From: Malachius bipustulatus
Lineage: Eukaryota > Arthropoda > Insecta > Coleoptera > Melyridae
DNA: 64,000 bases
NCBI GenBank assembly: GCA_910589415.1
Contig: OU342635.1
Location: 39,458,929-39,522,928 of the forward strand
Reading direction: 5' to 3'
Positions 23,684-36,648 of the stretch are shown one piece after another. Below the pieces are notes generated by a model that worked only from the letters and a program-made list of their open reading frames with translations, searched no databases and was not told the origin of the DNA. A program made the position numbers and the translations under genes. The number at the start of each line of letters is the position of its first letter. The first letter of the stretch is position 1.

Positions 23684-24393
23684 CAGGGTGTATCATAAAT
23701 ATATCGGCAAACTTTTAGGGGTATAGGGGCGCCAAAACAAACATTTTTTCCCAATAAACATTGTCCAAAAACGAATTTTCGATATCTTAAAAACTGGGTG
23801 TTAAAATTTTAAGAAATGTAACGTTTTTTGGTATAACTCGTGTAAATTTGAACCGATTTTGATGAAACTCGATATGAACAATGAAGAAACAAAGACCTTT
23901 AATTTGTATATTTCAGGTTTTGCAGATGTCTTTCAGTGACGTAGATATTCAGGGTTTATTCTTTTTCTCCCCTTTTTCCTCCCTATCTTTTACGCCACTG
24001 ACTTTATTGCAAATCCAAAAACGTAATTCAATACCCCATGCAATTTAGAACAAAAAACTATTGTTTAAGTTTTCTATACGACGCACCGTTTTTGCGAGAT
24101 CTGAAGTTTTCTCACGCAATGTCACTACTCATTAAGAATAATCGATTATTTTCAATATACTTAAATGGTCCAGCAAAACCTGAAAAAACTAAAAATATCT
24201 CAAAAAAAGTGTAGTTATAAAAAAGAGTTATAAAGTTAAAGAGTTATAACAAAAAACTGTTATATTTTTGATAAATTTTACCACCCTATATCTCTACAAC
24301 GAAACAACGTTTTTTGACAATGCTTATTGAGAATTTTTTTTGTTTAGGCACCACCTATAAAAGTTTTACTATATGTATTTATGATACACCCTG
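23684..24393. mobile_element. Complete CAGGGTGTATC element, 710 bp
   Basis: Starts CAGGGTGTATCATAAATATA and ends ATGTATTTATGATACACCCTG; TA on both sides (23682-23683 and 24394-24395). Short inverted ends, no coding potential, non-autonomous. Preceded by the second half of repeat X, the same arrangement as the LINE-interrupted first copy. Confidence 0.75.
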
Positions 24394-24395
24394 TA

Positions 24396-27300
24396 TAAAA
24401 TATCTTGATATTGGACTTTCATTTTTCCCATCGTGACAGTAGGTACATAAATAGAAACTGAACGATTCTATACTTTCGAAAGTTTTGCAAAGTGACTTCT
24501 GACAGCTGTCACTTGATTCTTTTGAGTGTTACATAGCCAGTCCCTTCGTCCGCCAAGAAAACCAATAAAGGATAACCAGTTGCTCTAGATACGAGACCAA
24601 AATATAATTCAACTCAGCTTTCATGATCTCAATCTTCAAAATATTAAGATTTTTAGATATCTTTTTTTGTCGCATTTGAAGAATGGGAACACTTAGTAGC
24701 CTGATAACCGTCTCATCAAAGGGTATTATATTATGATTATTCTGGTATAATGAAAAAATTACTATCAATATAAATCGCGTATCGATTGTTAAGCAATTTC
24801 CTTCTGCTGAGTAGAAAAATGAACTCATTTATAATATAATTTTCTTTGATTAATAAAATAGCATCGTCGATAATAAGGGAAATCGAATAGGTCTAGTTAG
24901 TACTCTACCGTGATCGTGAACTTGTTTTTCCATGATCATTTATAGTAATTAGCAGGGCTTCTTCTTTATCCTCAGTTCATTGCCATTTTATTTTTATTAA
25001 ACTCCAGGATTTTCAAGAATAATTACATTAGAACTTGATTTTCATAAAAAAATACTGAATCTAATCTTCCTTATAACTCATCACAATATTAGGAAAAGGA
25101 AATTATATTCTGCTACATCCAAGCTATCTTATTATTCTCACGTATTTTTTTAACAGCTTTGTAGCAATTTCTGTACAAAAGTGGTAAGTTATGATAGGCG
25201 AAAAAGTGTTAAAGTTAACAAAACTCGTTAGGAAACCCTGGTTGGAATGACATATGAATTTAACTTTGTCATAAAATATTGTTGTAATTTTAGGTGTACT
25301 TTCCCGTAGGGAACTTGAGCATGCAAACGAGTTAAAGCTTTCCATTGCTTCTAGATTTCATTCCAGATGATTTGTGTTTCTCCTTATTTAAATATTAAAA
25401 AATGTAAGCCCTTAAATCTCTATACCATTCCCTCTGATGAAGCTATTTTGTGTTTCGTTAAAAGATCCAATTTATTCACACGCCATGCTATACATAGAAG
25501 GTTTGAATCAAACAAATTTTAGTTTTCATATTTTTATTTTATAATTTTCAATAAACTGATTTTGAAATCCAGGAAATAAGAACGTTATATTTTGATTTCA
25601 AATATCTAAAGAATGAATCAAACATGACGTTCGCTCTTTACATCTCCTAGGCTTGGAAATATTTCAACGCCGTATATGAGTGACAGCTGTGAGACTTGTG
25701 AGTGAAATGAATTGAATTTCAAGGTATTTGAGAAATTGCCACAGGTATCCACAATATACGTTCTGAGTACTTTCTTCGATATTTTAGCTTTTGTCGATTT
25801 CATGTGACTTGAGGTATATTGATATTTTTTCAATTTCTTTACAGATTTTTCATTGTATCATTTATATTTATAGTTAAAAAAATTCCATTACCAAGTATAT
25901 CTACAGCCTTTAGTAGGTTTGAAGAACACCTCAGCAGATCCGGGAACCCAGTTAATTTCCTTGAATTTGGAACATTCAACATGTATTTTGAATTTTCTCG
26001 CCCTAATGTAAATTTCAATGTACACTTGCGAGCAAAAAAAAATCTTCCCTATTTTCTCGCATATATTTTTATACAGGGCAAAATTTTAAAGTTTCTGTTC
26101 TGAAAAAAAAACGCAATTTTTTGCAAATTATGGTCCAGGGAGGTTGTTGAACTTATCCTTGGAAACGGCTTTGGAGATATGAACCTATTTTTCTCAAGTA
26201 CAGAGTGTTTACTTGAAAAAAAATTCTTTTAGGTAAATATTTAATAAAAGAATTGAAAGAAAAATTCGCCAATTTATGAGATAAAAAGCTGACGTGATTT
26301 TTGACTTGTTATTTTTCAAAATTTATATTTTTGAAGCTGTGAACTCATTTCAACATTTTTACACCCAAGAACTCTTCAAAATTTTCTCATCGTTCAAACA
26401 CCTTGCCCAACTTTTCGACTCACGAGCTACCACTGAATCAAATAGCTGCAAACTGAAATATCGCTTGACCCTAAATCAACACAGGACCAGCGTTGGGGTC
26501 GGATTATGACATGCGCTCCCTCTGAAAGTTTGATAACCACTGATCTAGGTCCGTTTAACCCATATTGATTCATCTCTTTATATTCTTCTATTCTACCTAC
26601 AGATGGTCCGACTTCTATCGAAAAACAGGGAAATTTTTTCATTAAATGTCAATTTAATAAAAACTCAAATGAAGTATATTATAAAAGCTTTGTCTCACGA
26701 TATTTAATCGAGTCCTTTCTTTTTCTTGAGTGTATTGAAAGTCGCATTTAAATTGTATTTCAAAAATATTTGTAAAATTTTTATACTGCCAACTATAACA
26801 AGGATCTTAGCCCGACTAGATTCTTCCCTCTTTATAGATTTATTTTGAGTGGGCTGCGTTGAGCTTTATTAACATTCTGAGGGAGTCATGGTTCTTTTTT
26901 CGTAGAAGACATTATTTACGAGAAAACTTTATTTGAATATGCATATTTCATCGATCGTTGATTTTCCCCAGAAAAAGCTAGACGTTGTTATGAAGAACTA
27001 ATAAAAAGGAGTTTTAATTAAGACACGAGAGTTCTTAAGAGTGCCATAAAAACCCTAATAATAGTAAGTGGAAGATAGAATTCTGCTGACGTGTATATGA
27101 AACTCTGACCTATTTATATCATCAACTCCTGACAGGACATAATAATAATGTCAGGCAGACAATTGATCGGTCTTGATCTCTTCAGGGGTAGTTTCATTTA
27201 GTTATAGACTGTAGAAAATTGATATGCAAAAGACTAATAATTTAGCTTAGTTCATTCCATCAAAGAGGTTTTTTTATTGATGAGTTTAATGTAGGTATTA

Positions 27301-28912
27301 TGTCAAGTAGAAAAATTAATAGCATCGAGTTTGTCTCTAAGTAACTCCCATTTTAAAATAGATTAAGTCTTAGGTTAAATACTCGTATTTTCATCCAATA
27401 AGAGGCGTTATTATAGAATGCTTTTAATTAGTCTTTAAAACTCTACTATCGCTATACTAACTTCGCTTTTCTATCATAAAGAAAGTAACGGCGAATAAGA
27501 TATTAAATGGAGTAAAAAGTCTTTTATTACCTACCAATATTTATTTTTCAATTAATTTATGTCTTATAGAAAAGTAATTAGTAAAAGCTCATATTTATTA
27601 CTTATTTTGAATAAAAAGGTCAACTACTGTCTCCAGGAAAAATCATTTTAACAACAAACTTCTAGAATTAAATTAAATTAATGAGACCTTAGAAACATAC
27701 CCAATAAATTTATTTTTCAACCAATTTATTGATTGGTAAGTGCTTTTTAATTACGGTCCAAAAGTTATATTTTGATTAGGCGTTTAATTTAGAACTCAAT
27801 TTTACTTTACTCAATATTATGAATTATGGTGCTCGAAATTTCCCTTGAGTCTTGCATCTTTGGCGGCATAAAATAGAAAATGATTTCAAGCATTTCGATT
27901 TACCTGAATCCTAAAACAGAGAGTATAAAAATATATGTACTAAAATTATAACATCCCTTTCAAGTTTTGTACCAAAATAACTTTCATGATCTCTTATAAA
28001 AACATCTACAAGAACTTCCCGAAGGCACGGACCAAGTAGACTTTGACTCTTTCGCATAAGGTTTCTTTCACTAAATGAGATACGTTTGCTTTTGCTTACG
28101 TCGTTGACAAGACTTTAATAACTTAATTCCCTTCGGCAGTCTTGAAATACAACTGCGGAGAGTAGAAAACAAAGAAATGTAGCATAAAAAACTGAAATAA
28201 CATTCTCACAAAGTTGGATCCTTGTCGAAGTTTATATTTCTTTACTTTTGCTTTATTTTAAAATATAAATTTTTGAACAAAGAAAAGAAAATCCCATCCC
28301 TAAAGAGAAAGGTAAGTTGCATGCAGCCTCCAACTGTGTTGAATTAATACTTGCAGTGATCTCGCACAAAGTTGTTATAAATTCTTTTTTCGCGTATTTT
28401 TCTTCACCAACTTGATTCTTGATAGATTTGCCATAGGTACTTTGTTGGACACCGTCAGGAGGACTTCACAGACACAAAAATATAAACAACATTGATATGA
28501 TTTTAGTTTTAATTAAAAAATTTTCCCCTACGACGCACCATTTCTGAGATATAAACCGGGGAAACCCCACAAGTGGGATGTTTGGTTGTTTGATGAAAAA
28601 TATGAGGTAAAATTTTTTTTTTCGAAAAAAATCCACTTTTGTGGATCGTATAACTCGAAAACGGTTGGGAATTCGAAAGTCACACGTATGGAACAAAATC
28701 TGTAGATAATTTTGTGGGCTTTTATTTATAATCGTATGATTATTCCCTACTTATTTGAGAGATAACCGGAAACCCCAAAAGTGATCTTCTGGAGGGAAAT
28801 CTACAAAAACAGTTTTATTATATTCCTGATACCTAAGCGGCTGGAACGTCTTTTGCACCTAACTCAAGACAAGTCGGTAACACAATTATTGGCAATTTGG
28901 TGCAATATTAAG
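24396..28912. other. Intron 2, mostly featureless
   Basis: AT-rich. Single fragments recall the CAGGG-type elements (TTTTTATACAGGGCAAAATT near 26065). A stretch at 28620-28680 (ACTCGAAAACGGTTGGGAAT) is echoed near 2920, indicating another old dispersed repeat. No convincing coding frame. Confidence 0.5.
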
Positions 28913-29010
28913 CAGGCAAGATCGGGACTTGCCTGTTTTTTGAACCAAATTGGTTAAACGGGCAAGTCCTTTTTCATAGCATTTGTACTAATCCACGGAC
29001 TTGCCTGATT
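28913..29010. repeat. Cluster of alternating GGACTTGCC motifs
   Basis: Four copies of GGACTTGCC(TG) in about 100 bp, in alternating orientation (near 28916, 28932, 28966 and 28998), the first two forming a hairpin. The flanks carry GCACCTAACTCAAGACAAGTC on the left and CTTGCACCAAAAGACG on the right, suggesting a small decayed inverted-repeat element. Confidence 0.55.
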
Positions 29011-30738
29011 CTTGCACCAAAAGACGCGTAACTTCGACTTTATTCGTTCTTGGTTCCCGGTTCACGAAGGTCTTCAATATTAGAAGCTATTAATAAATAT
29101 TACTTTCACGATTTGTGAAACATGGCCCAGTGCCCAGTGTTTGTCGAACTATTCTTTAATTAATTTTTAAACATTGAAGATGAAATCTATGGATCATGGA
29201 GCTATTGGAGGAGATTTATCTATTAAGTTTAAGAAGTACCTAATCAATACTAAGTTTGTGCAACTCTCAAGCTATATTCGATAACTTTCGTAAAAAAATT
29301 ATTTGAGAACTAATTTTTAACTTAGAATGATTACTGTTACTTTACAAAATATTGCATGGAGTTCTAGGAAATATATTTAAAAAAAAAACTTGTCTACTTT
29401 AGGTCAGCATTTTGAATAATACGATTTTTTCTATCTGAATATTGTAAAAATAATAATAATTTTTGCTTATTTCCAACTAGGTACTAGTCTCTACTAATTT
29501 TAATAAGCATTTTATCATGTTCTTGAATAAAATAACCTTTAAGGATATTACAAAACGTGTAATTAAACATTATTACAAAATAAAGTCCCACCCCAAATAA
29601 TAATAATATTGAGGAAATTATTGCTGTTTCCCTGCTCTCTAGGAGCAATGAATATAGAAGAGTTCAAGCTACTATTCTTGGATATACCCTGTGTATATAT
29701 AAAACATAAGAAGATATGTTAATAGATATGATCTAGACTAGACGAATATATTTTTACTGGTAAACCATAAAATTATAAACGACTTGAAATATATTTAAGA
29801 ATTTTCCTCTTCTCACCTTGCTTGTTTACACTTGGTCTATACATACGCTGGTACGTTCACGAGTATACGTAGGTATATGTTCTTCGTATTTATTATGATG
29901 TAAATTTTAATCGGAAGCGTTGTTTCAAGTTGTTGAATAATTTATTTACACGTATTCCGAGCAGGTAGCTCATTTTGCTAAAATAGATCTCAGAAAAATT
30001 TTAAATGCGAATCGATTGAACCAGTTTTCTGTTTCTAAGTAGGTGTATCAGAGGAAGAGTGATGAAAATTCTTGTTTTAGCAGACATTTTCAGCTCAGAA
30101 GTATCATTGTTCCAAAAAGCTTGAAATTAATTTTCCAAAAATATCTAAACAAAGAATAATTTCTGTTGGTTATTATTTTAGTCAACTTTTCCAAATAACG
30201 AGAACGTTAAATTTTCATATTGGGATAATAAAGCATCCCATCAGTCGAAAATTTAAGGTCATTTGGATTTTTTTCTTTTTACTTGTCACGAAAAGTAAAA
30301 CTCGAAATCGAATCTTCCAGAAAATCTATCTTTACTAATTATTAATTTACCATTGAAAAGTTTTGGGAAATATTGAAAAATTGCTTACGAAAACGTGATA
30401 AATATAATATTGCTGGAAATAACCGTATTCATGGTCGTCATCTCTAAGTTAAGTAATATTAATCCCTACCTCAGGGCAAAATTGTACCAAGTCCAAAATT
30501 TTAATTTCCCATGTTTTCAAGTCAGTTTTTTTTTTTAATTTCACGCTCTGTCTGCTCATAAGACTTATTATTCTCTTCAGACAGAAAATGCCTGAAATAG
30601 CTTCTATAAACAGTATTAAGTCCACATTCAAGCAGAACTGTACCATCTCTATTCCATGATGTATTAAGTCTAACTTGGAACAATCATCGTTTGATCACCC
30701 AACAATTCCGTTTGACCACATCTAGATGAAAATATAGA
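29011..30738. other. Intron 2, nothing recognised
   Basis: AT-rich. CCGTTTGACCAC and TCGTTTGATCAC near 30690-30720 lie just outside the GTCAAACG element and may be part of it. Confidence 0.5.
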
Positions 30739-31669
30739 TTTTTCTTTTTTGTCCAGGCTAACTTCACGTCTCTCGGAAAGGCTGGTGGTTAGTTTCAGCG
30801 TGGATTGATGCTTGCTCACGCCGTTTGACTATCCCCAGAAAACGAATAATCAGCCATTGAAATGGTTTGACCACCCTCTCGGAAAAACTAAGCGCAAAAA
30901 CAACGAATTCATTCCACTCCCAGCTAACTTCACAAAATTTTCAAAATTATGTAATAGTGCCAATCTATTGCTCATTTCTTTGACCATCGTTTGAACATCG
31001 AACAATCTTTAATCTCGGGTCCAGAAAAAAAAATCATCTACCTACTTTATTCCCAGCTAACTTCACTAGAAGAAGAAATGAATACCTTTTGGCCAATAAA
31101 ACGGAGTGAGCAAGTTTCGATCCCCGGAAACTCACCACTAGCCTTTAAGAGAGACGTGAAGTTAGCCGAAACGGGAACAATTATTTCATTTCTTCTGGAC
31201 GTGGTCAAACAAAATTATTCTATGGTCAAACGAGCTCCAATAATTATTGTCAAACGCATGAGCAGAAAATGTCACTATTTGAACCATTTTGAAAATTTGA
31301 GTTATCCGGGACCGGCGATTAATTTCGCTCTGAGTTTTTTCCCAGAGAGTGGTGAAGTTAATCGGAACGCAAAAATAAAAAAAAAATTATCATTTCTTTT
31401 GGACGTGATCAAACGTGGTCAAACGTTGATCAAACGGATGAGCAATAAAACGTCACTATTCTCACAATTTGTCAATTTTGTGAAGTGAACCGAAACCGGT
31501 GATAATTCGTTGGTTTATAGTTACTTAGTCTCTCCGAGGGGGTACTAAAACGGTTTCAACGGCTGGTCATACGTGTTTAGGGGATGGTCAGATGGCGTGA
31601 GTAAGCTTATATCCCCGGAAACTAACCATGCACTAGCCTTTCAGAGAGCCAGGACGAAAAAAGAAAAAA
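30739..31669. mobile_element. TIR element with iterated GTCAAACG motifs
   Basis: Inverted ends of about 90 bp. On the left CTTTTTTGTCCAGGCTAACT and later CTCACGCCGTTTGACTATCC; on the right the inverse, GGGATGGTCAGATGGCGTGA and later GAGAGCCAGGACGAAAAAAG. Between them GTCAAACG or its inverse, with small variants, recurs about ten times, and AGCTAACTTCAC-type blocks also repeat. An apparent 165-codon frame at 30991-31488 is a product of these repeats. No transposase or target duplication was seen. Confidence 0.6.
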
Positions 31670-32864
31670 CAGTGAGCAACTTGGTCATGAATTTCTTCTT
31701 CCTGGTGAGGTGAATTATGTCACTTCATTGTTGAACGAGAAGCTAAGAAGTACCCAAGTTGTCAACTAATAATTACTCCTTAGGATTGGTCACTATTGAC
31801 GAGGATTTCAGGAAAATGTAAAGAATTATAAAAAAATTGATGTTTTTTTTTTAAATAATAACTCCTGATTCGCTGTTTTCAGCAAAGTCAGACAATAAAC
31901 TTCAGGAATTCGCTACTCCAAGACAAGTTTTGATGACGAAAAGTTCCAGAAGCGTCGATTTTACCAGAAGAGGAAGACGCAACCGTCTGTCTGTGGAAGG
32001 GTCATTGATTCAGCTTCGGGACACTTTAAATCCTACCAACTTAAAAAAAATTATTGATCTTCAAAAATTGCTGAAATGAGTTCCGCAAAGGTTCTATTAC
32101 TTTTCTCAGATCCTTTTAATATCAAGAAACCGAAAAATCTGATGCCAAACAATCATAGGTAGGTGTTTAAACATTGAACACTTTTAATTTCTAATAATTT
32201 AATTTTTTTTCAAAGAATAAACTTCTTTTTATTTAACTAATTCTAAATTTGAATATACCTACCAATCTGACAAATTTTATTTTTGTGTTTTGTTGTTTTT
32301 CTAAAGAATAATCATAAAAATTAAACTGTTTCAATTTTCTGACTTGATACAATTTCGCCCTGAGATATGAATTAAGAATTTTTCATTAATTGATTCACTT
32401 CATGTAAGCTTGTGAAAAAAAACTATTACCTACCTCTTCAAAGACGTTAGTTGGAGACTATTTTCGCGTTACTTTTAGGATTTATGGATTTATATTTGAA
32501 GTCAAATTCAGTCGTTCCGCCACATTTGTGATGGTAGCTCTCAGTGGCTTTAATACTTCGCATTATGTAAATTGGTGAGACGACCTGAATAATCACATCT
32601 ATCGACTTTGGTGCAGACTACGTTTCATACGCGCCCATCACGACCTACACATTTGGAATTTTCGTTACTTAATGGTGCCTGGTCCTTTTTATCATCGACC
32701 AGCACTAGTGAAGATATAGAATAATAATCGCCATAACTAATAATTCGCTTTTTTCAAATTAAATTTCACTACGAAGAACTTTTTCCACCGTGAATACACG
32801 ATGTCAATAAGATTAATATATTAAGCCTCTTATTATAAATCTAATAAAAATACAAATAACTCAC
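31670..32864. other. Intron 2, 5' end, nothing recognised
   Basis: AT-rich DNA up to the donor of exon 2 at 32859-32864; no frame or repeat of note. Confidence 0.5.
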
Positions 32865-33209
32865 ATTATAAGCGTCCCGTATATTAATCCAAGTCTTCCT
32901 CTTCGCCACAGTCCCGGCGATACCGACGCCGAAGGGTATCCTGATATCTTCAGCACGCGCCATCTTCACGGCCTCCTGGAGCGTGGTGTCGTGACGCACG
33001 TCGAAAAGCTTCGCCACGAGGTAACGGTCGTTGGGCGGCCCGCGTGCCAGGAATAGCGACCCCCGATCGGCATGGGTCAGAAGACTTACGTTCTTCAGGA
33101 TCTTGTGACAAAGTACATCGATATCCAGCTCGGTGGCCACGTCGCGGATCAACTCCATGAAGAGGTCCGTGTCGGGCAAGTTGCTCAGGTCGCGGGTGGG
33201 ACGGACGGG
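32865..33209 (-). CDS. Pde6: GAF-domain cyclic nucleotide phosphodiesterase, exon 2 (GAF-A, first part)
   Basis: 115 codons with phase 0 at both ends. The acceptor is CTTCCACAG at 33210-33218 and the donor AAT|GTGAGT at 32859-32864. The peptide runs from [10 protein letters not shown] through a helix ([20 protein letters not shown]) into the GAF-A core [31 protein letters not shown] and ends INIRDAYN. ADRxSLFL, xxKLFDV and the GxGIxG turn are hallmarks of the tandem GAF domains of PDE2/5/6/10/11 (established family knowledge). The match, from memory, is closest to Drosophila Pde6; Pde11 is the alternative name many insect annotations use. GAF-A usually binds cyclic nucleotide and regulates the C-terminal catalytic domain, which lies outside this window. 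Downstream it continues in exon 3 as AYN|DPRF after a 22.3 kb intron. Confidence 0.93.
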
Positions 33210-33472
33210 CTGTGGAAGTAAATTTTATTTTATATTACATCTAATCATATTTTCTGGCTAGTAATTATCATTTGCGATTCATCTCAAGGACAGGGGAACG
33301 TTATGAGACTCTACGCTTGGAGATCGAAGGAAAAATCTAAAGGAAGAGGTCTGGTAGCCGACACTCATTGATAATCGATCGAGGTAAATGTCTTGGGGTG
33401 GTTAACAGAGATTTTTTTGAGCTTCAGCCTTCCGCATAGTTATATGTATAATATAACTAATGGGTCAGAACA

Positions 33473-33484
33473 CCCCCCCCCCCC
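33473..33484. repeat. Poly-C run (12 bp)
   Basis: Uninterrupted run of 12 C in otherwise AT-rich intron DNA. Confidence 0.9.
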
Positions 33485-33692
33485 TCTCCTTATATGAAAG
33501 TGTGATGATAATTCAAGTTTTTCGGTTTAGTTTTGGACTCCAGCATGAAGTAAAATAACTCTACTACTGTGACGATAAAATAAATCAACCAGAAAAGTGG
33601 TCAGGTCAGAATTTCATGCAATAGTCAAATCCAGACTACCTGCAAGTGGACTACCAGACTAGTGGAAAACCATCAAACTATTGAATAACTTT

Positions 33693-33893
33693 GGGTATTA
33701 TAAAGGCTCATGTAGATAATGGGCAGATTTCTGAGGCCGTTTTTGGAAAAGGTTTCTACTCCAGGTGGCAAATATAGCAATTTAGTGGTTCTCCCCAAAA
33801 AAAGGATTACAAAAATGTCAAAAAAAGTAATTTGACATCGATATATGCTTCAAAAATGGTCACAGGAATCTTCCCGTTGTCTTTAGTACCCAC
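33693..33893. mobile_element. Short derivative of the 48.9-kb TIR family
   Basis: Starts GGGTATTATAAAGGCTCATG, followed by GGGCAGATTTCTG, and ends with the inverse (ACAGGAATCTTCCCGTTGTC...GTACCC). Both ends and the subterminal GACATCGATATATGCTTCAA match the 1.1-kb element at 48918-50052, but almost all the interior is missing. It lies in the intron between phosphodiesterase exons 1 and 2. Confidence 0.7.
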
Positions 33894-36648
33894 TGTACGT
33901 GTATTTTTTTGAATAGCAGATAATTTAATTTACTTTTATTTTTGTGACTTCCTTAGTATTCAAGATAATAATTAAAACTGTTTTTTGGCCCTCCCTATAA
34001 GGAGATGTCCTAAATTTGGCTAATTTACACCCTATATAAAATAAATAGCTTTTATCAAACATTTCATACATGACTCCAAAATGTCTCCAGGAAGTAGTAT
34101 TTTTAGGAAATTATTGCACTTTATTTTTAACCAAAAATTAGTTTTGGAGTTCCTGAGAGTAGTCGTTAAAAAATTAAGCTAATAGCCAATGCTATAATAG
34201 CTAAGTAAGATTTTATCCAGGCTCGAGCAAGTGAATTTATGCAGGCTCGAGCAACTGAATTAGCAGCATACTCATTCTTATTCGACTTACACTTTCGACT
34301 TGCACAAAGAACTAATCAGGGAACTCAAAGCTCGACAATTCTATGAAAATTCAATGAGTTCCACGCTTTTGGTCAGCTTCGCAGCGTCTTGGCTACCCTG
34401 ACGGCCTCAGATGTGAGAATGAACGAGGAAAATTAGCAGCACCCGTTCTATTTTATTTTTACTGTGTCTCTTAAGAAACCGGAACACCAAGGTGGTGTGA
34501 CTTGAGGTCATGCAATCAAGTAGCAAAATATTGTTTAACGGGTGAATTTAAAATCCAATTTTATCGCAAGGCATAAAGGCAATTGCATCTCAGTCATTCT
34601 CATTAGCGCTACTGCGCACTAACGTTGTCGGTCGAACAGATTCATTCCAGCCTCTGCTTCCGGTCTATTTTAACGCGCTTTCGCCTGAGCGATAAATTGA
34701 ATTTGTTTACAGTTTGAGAGTTACCTCTCTGCTATGATACCCGCTTGTTTGCAAGTCGACGCACGCTAAAAAGCTCTGTGAGTACTATGGGCGAATGAAG
34801 ACTATTTTACCTTGTATGAGATAACTTAATTCTCGTTGAAATAGTTTTCATTCCACCCTTGATACATAGGATAGGTAGTATTTACAACTTTGAGAAGACA
34901 TCCTGTATGAACTAGTAGTTCATAGAATTATGTCACTATTCGAAAGCCCACCAAAATTCTCAACAGAAAAATTCATTCTGAAACGATTACAGCTTCTGGT
35001 GGGTTGAAATTAAAAAAAAAAGTTTTTAATCTGCCAAAAATGATTTTTTAGACAGCCGTCAAATAATGTAGACATTTTTTCATCAAAATTCGAATGAAAA
35101 ATGGCACATTATCGTTATCTATACGGAAGTATTTCGCGCACTAGAGCGAAAACTATTTCTTGCACGGTATTATAAATCTTATATTTGTTTGCAACAAAGA
35201 AACTAAAAAATTTCGCTACGTCATTTTTATGATTTTTATTTAGATTTTTTCGCTTATTTCAATAAAGATGTCTAAAAAATGTTGCATGCCTCTCGAACGC
35301 GAAATTATGGTGCTGTCGGATGATTTTTTGTCTCAGCTCTTGCCTCAACAAAAAAGCTCTCATTCTCAAGCGCCAAAGATCAATTTCGCGCACTAGATAC
35401 ATAAATAACAAGTCTATTAATTTTTTTACACAGTAAAGGTGTCTTTAATAGGTATTTTTTCTTGGAGTAATCTTACTATAAAGTCCTTGAAGTTAGCGAA
35501 ATTGTCATACTCTAGAAGAAAAGAAACACATAATCTACTTTACCTACTGTAATAATTCAAAATTTGATGAAGACAAAGTTCTTTAATATTTTAGAGGAAT
35601 TTATTTTTTGTTGTGACCAACGCCCAAGTGCTTTTGAAGAAGCCAAAGGCGATTCCCCAACATTCGGTATAATGACCTATTGATCTAGATTATTTTTAAG
35701 TTTTTCCCTCCAGCTTATTTTCGAATCCTAACTCAACAGGTGTTTCGATCGCTAGGAACTATTTATTTATATTTCATTGTACGCCTCCTCGAGGTTGAGT
35801 TTTTTTAATACCTACTGACCTCGATACCAGAAAGGTAACTAAGGTTGAATTGTATATTGATTCATGATATAACAGTCATTCACCTTCAAAATCTCAACAT
35901 TCGTATCCCCTTTATTCTAACTAACACTCTAAATCGAGGAATTTACACTTGACCACAACTCTCCAGAGTTTCCTAATGATCAAACGTTCTCAAATCCCTT
36001 TATAATTCGACACTCCACCAGTACGATTCTAGCTAGAGGATTCTGGTTTGAAGGATATTAACCAATAGAGGGTAAGGGATTTATAGAAACTATTGCACAG
36101 CTGGGAAATTCTCCAGCAAATCTTGTGATTTGATTTCCCTTAATTATTAATGACAGACTTGACATAACTCAAGCAGCAATTCCCATGTTGTACAAGTCCC
36201 AGTATATCTACTCTGATAGCTGCTTCTTCCTAAATAATATAGTCAAGGGATTGCTATGTATGATATAAAATTAATGCTGGAACTTTTATTACTCAAAGTA
36301 TCTACAGTAACAAGAAGAAAGTAATAAAACTTCAAGTTTTTATTCTTCCACATTCTGACAATCCTCCAACTCTCCCTAATTCAACCCTCATAAATATAGC
36401 CTAGGCTATAACTTTCCTATTCATTTAATTTTTATATGAAAATTAAACAGAAAAATGCGACTAAAATATCAACTTTGCAGCTTAGCAAAGCTCGAAATTT
36501 TACACCCCGATCACACTGACAACCCCCAGGGATTTATTCTCAACTCCAGAAAACGTTTGCTTGACCACTCGTGCTAACAATAAAATATTCTAGCTCGTTC
36601 TGCATAATTCATCACTTCCCAACACGCAAATCCCCCAGGTATATTTAC
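33894..36648. other. Intron 1 of the phosphodiesterase gene, nothing coding
   Basis: A short duplicated CAGGCTCGAGCAA-TGAATT block lies at 34219-34263, and a less AT-rich stretch at 34560-34760. No additional exon was recognised. Confidence 0.5.

Noticed and set aside
30991..31488. Open reading frame of 165 codons on the plus strand
   Set aside because: Created by iterated GTCAAACG motifs inside a TIR element; the recurring VKR/IKR residues follow the DNA repeat, and no domain is visible.
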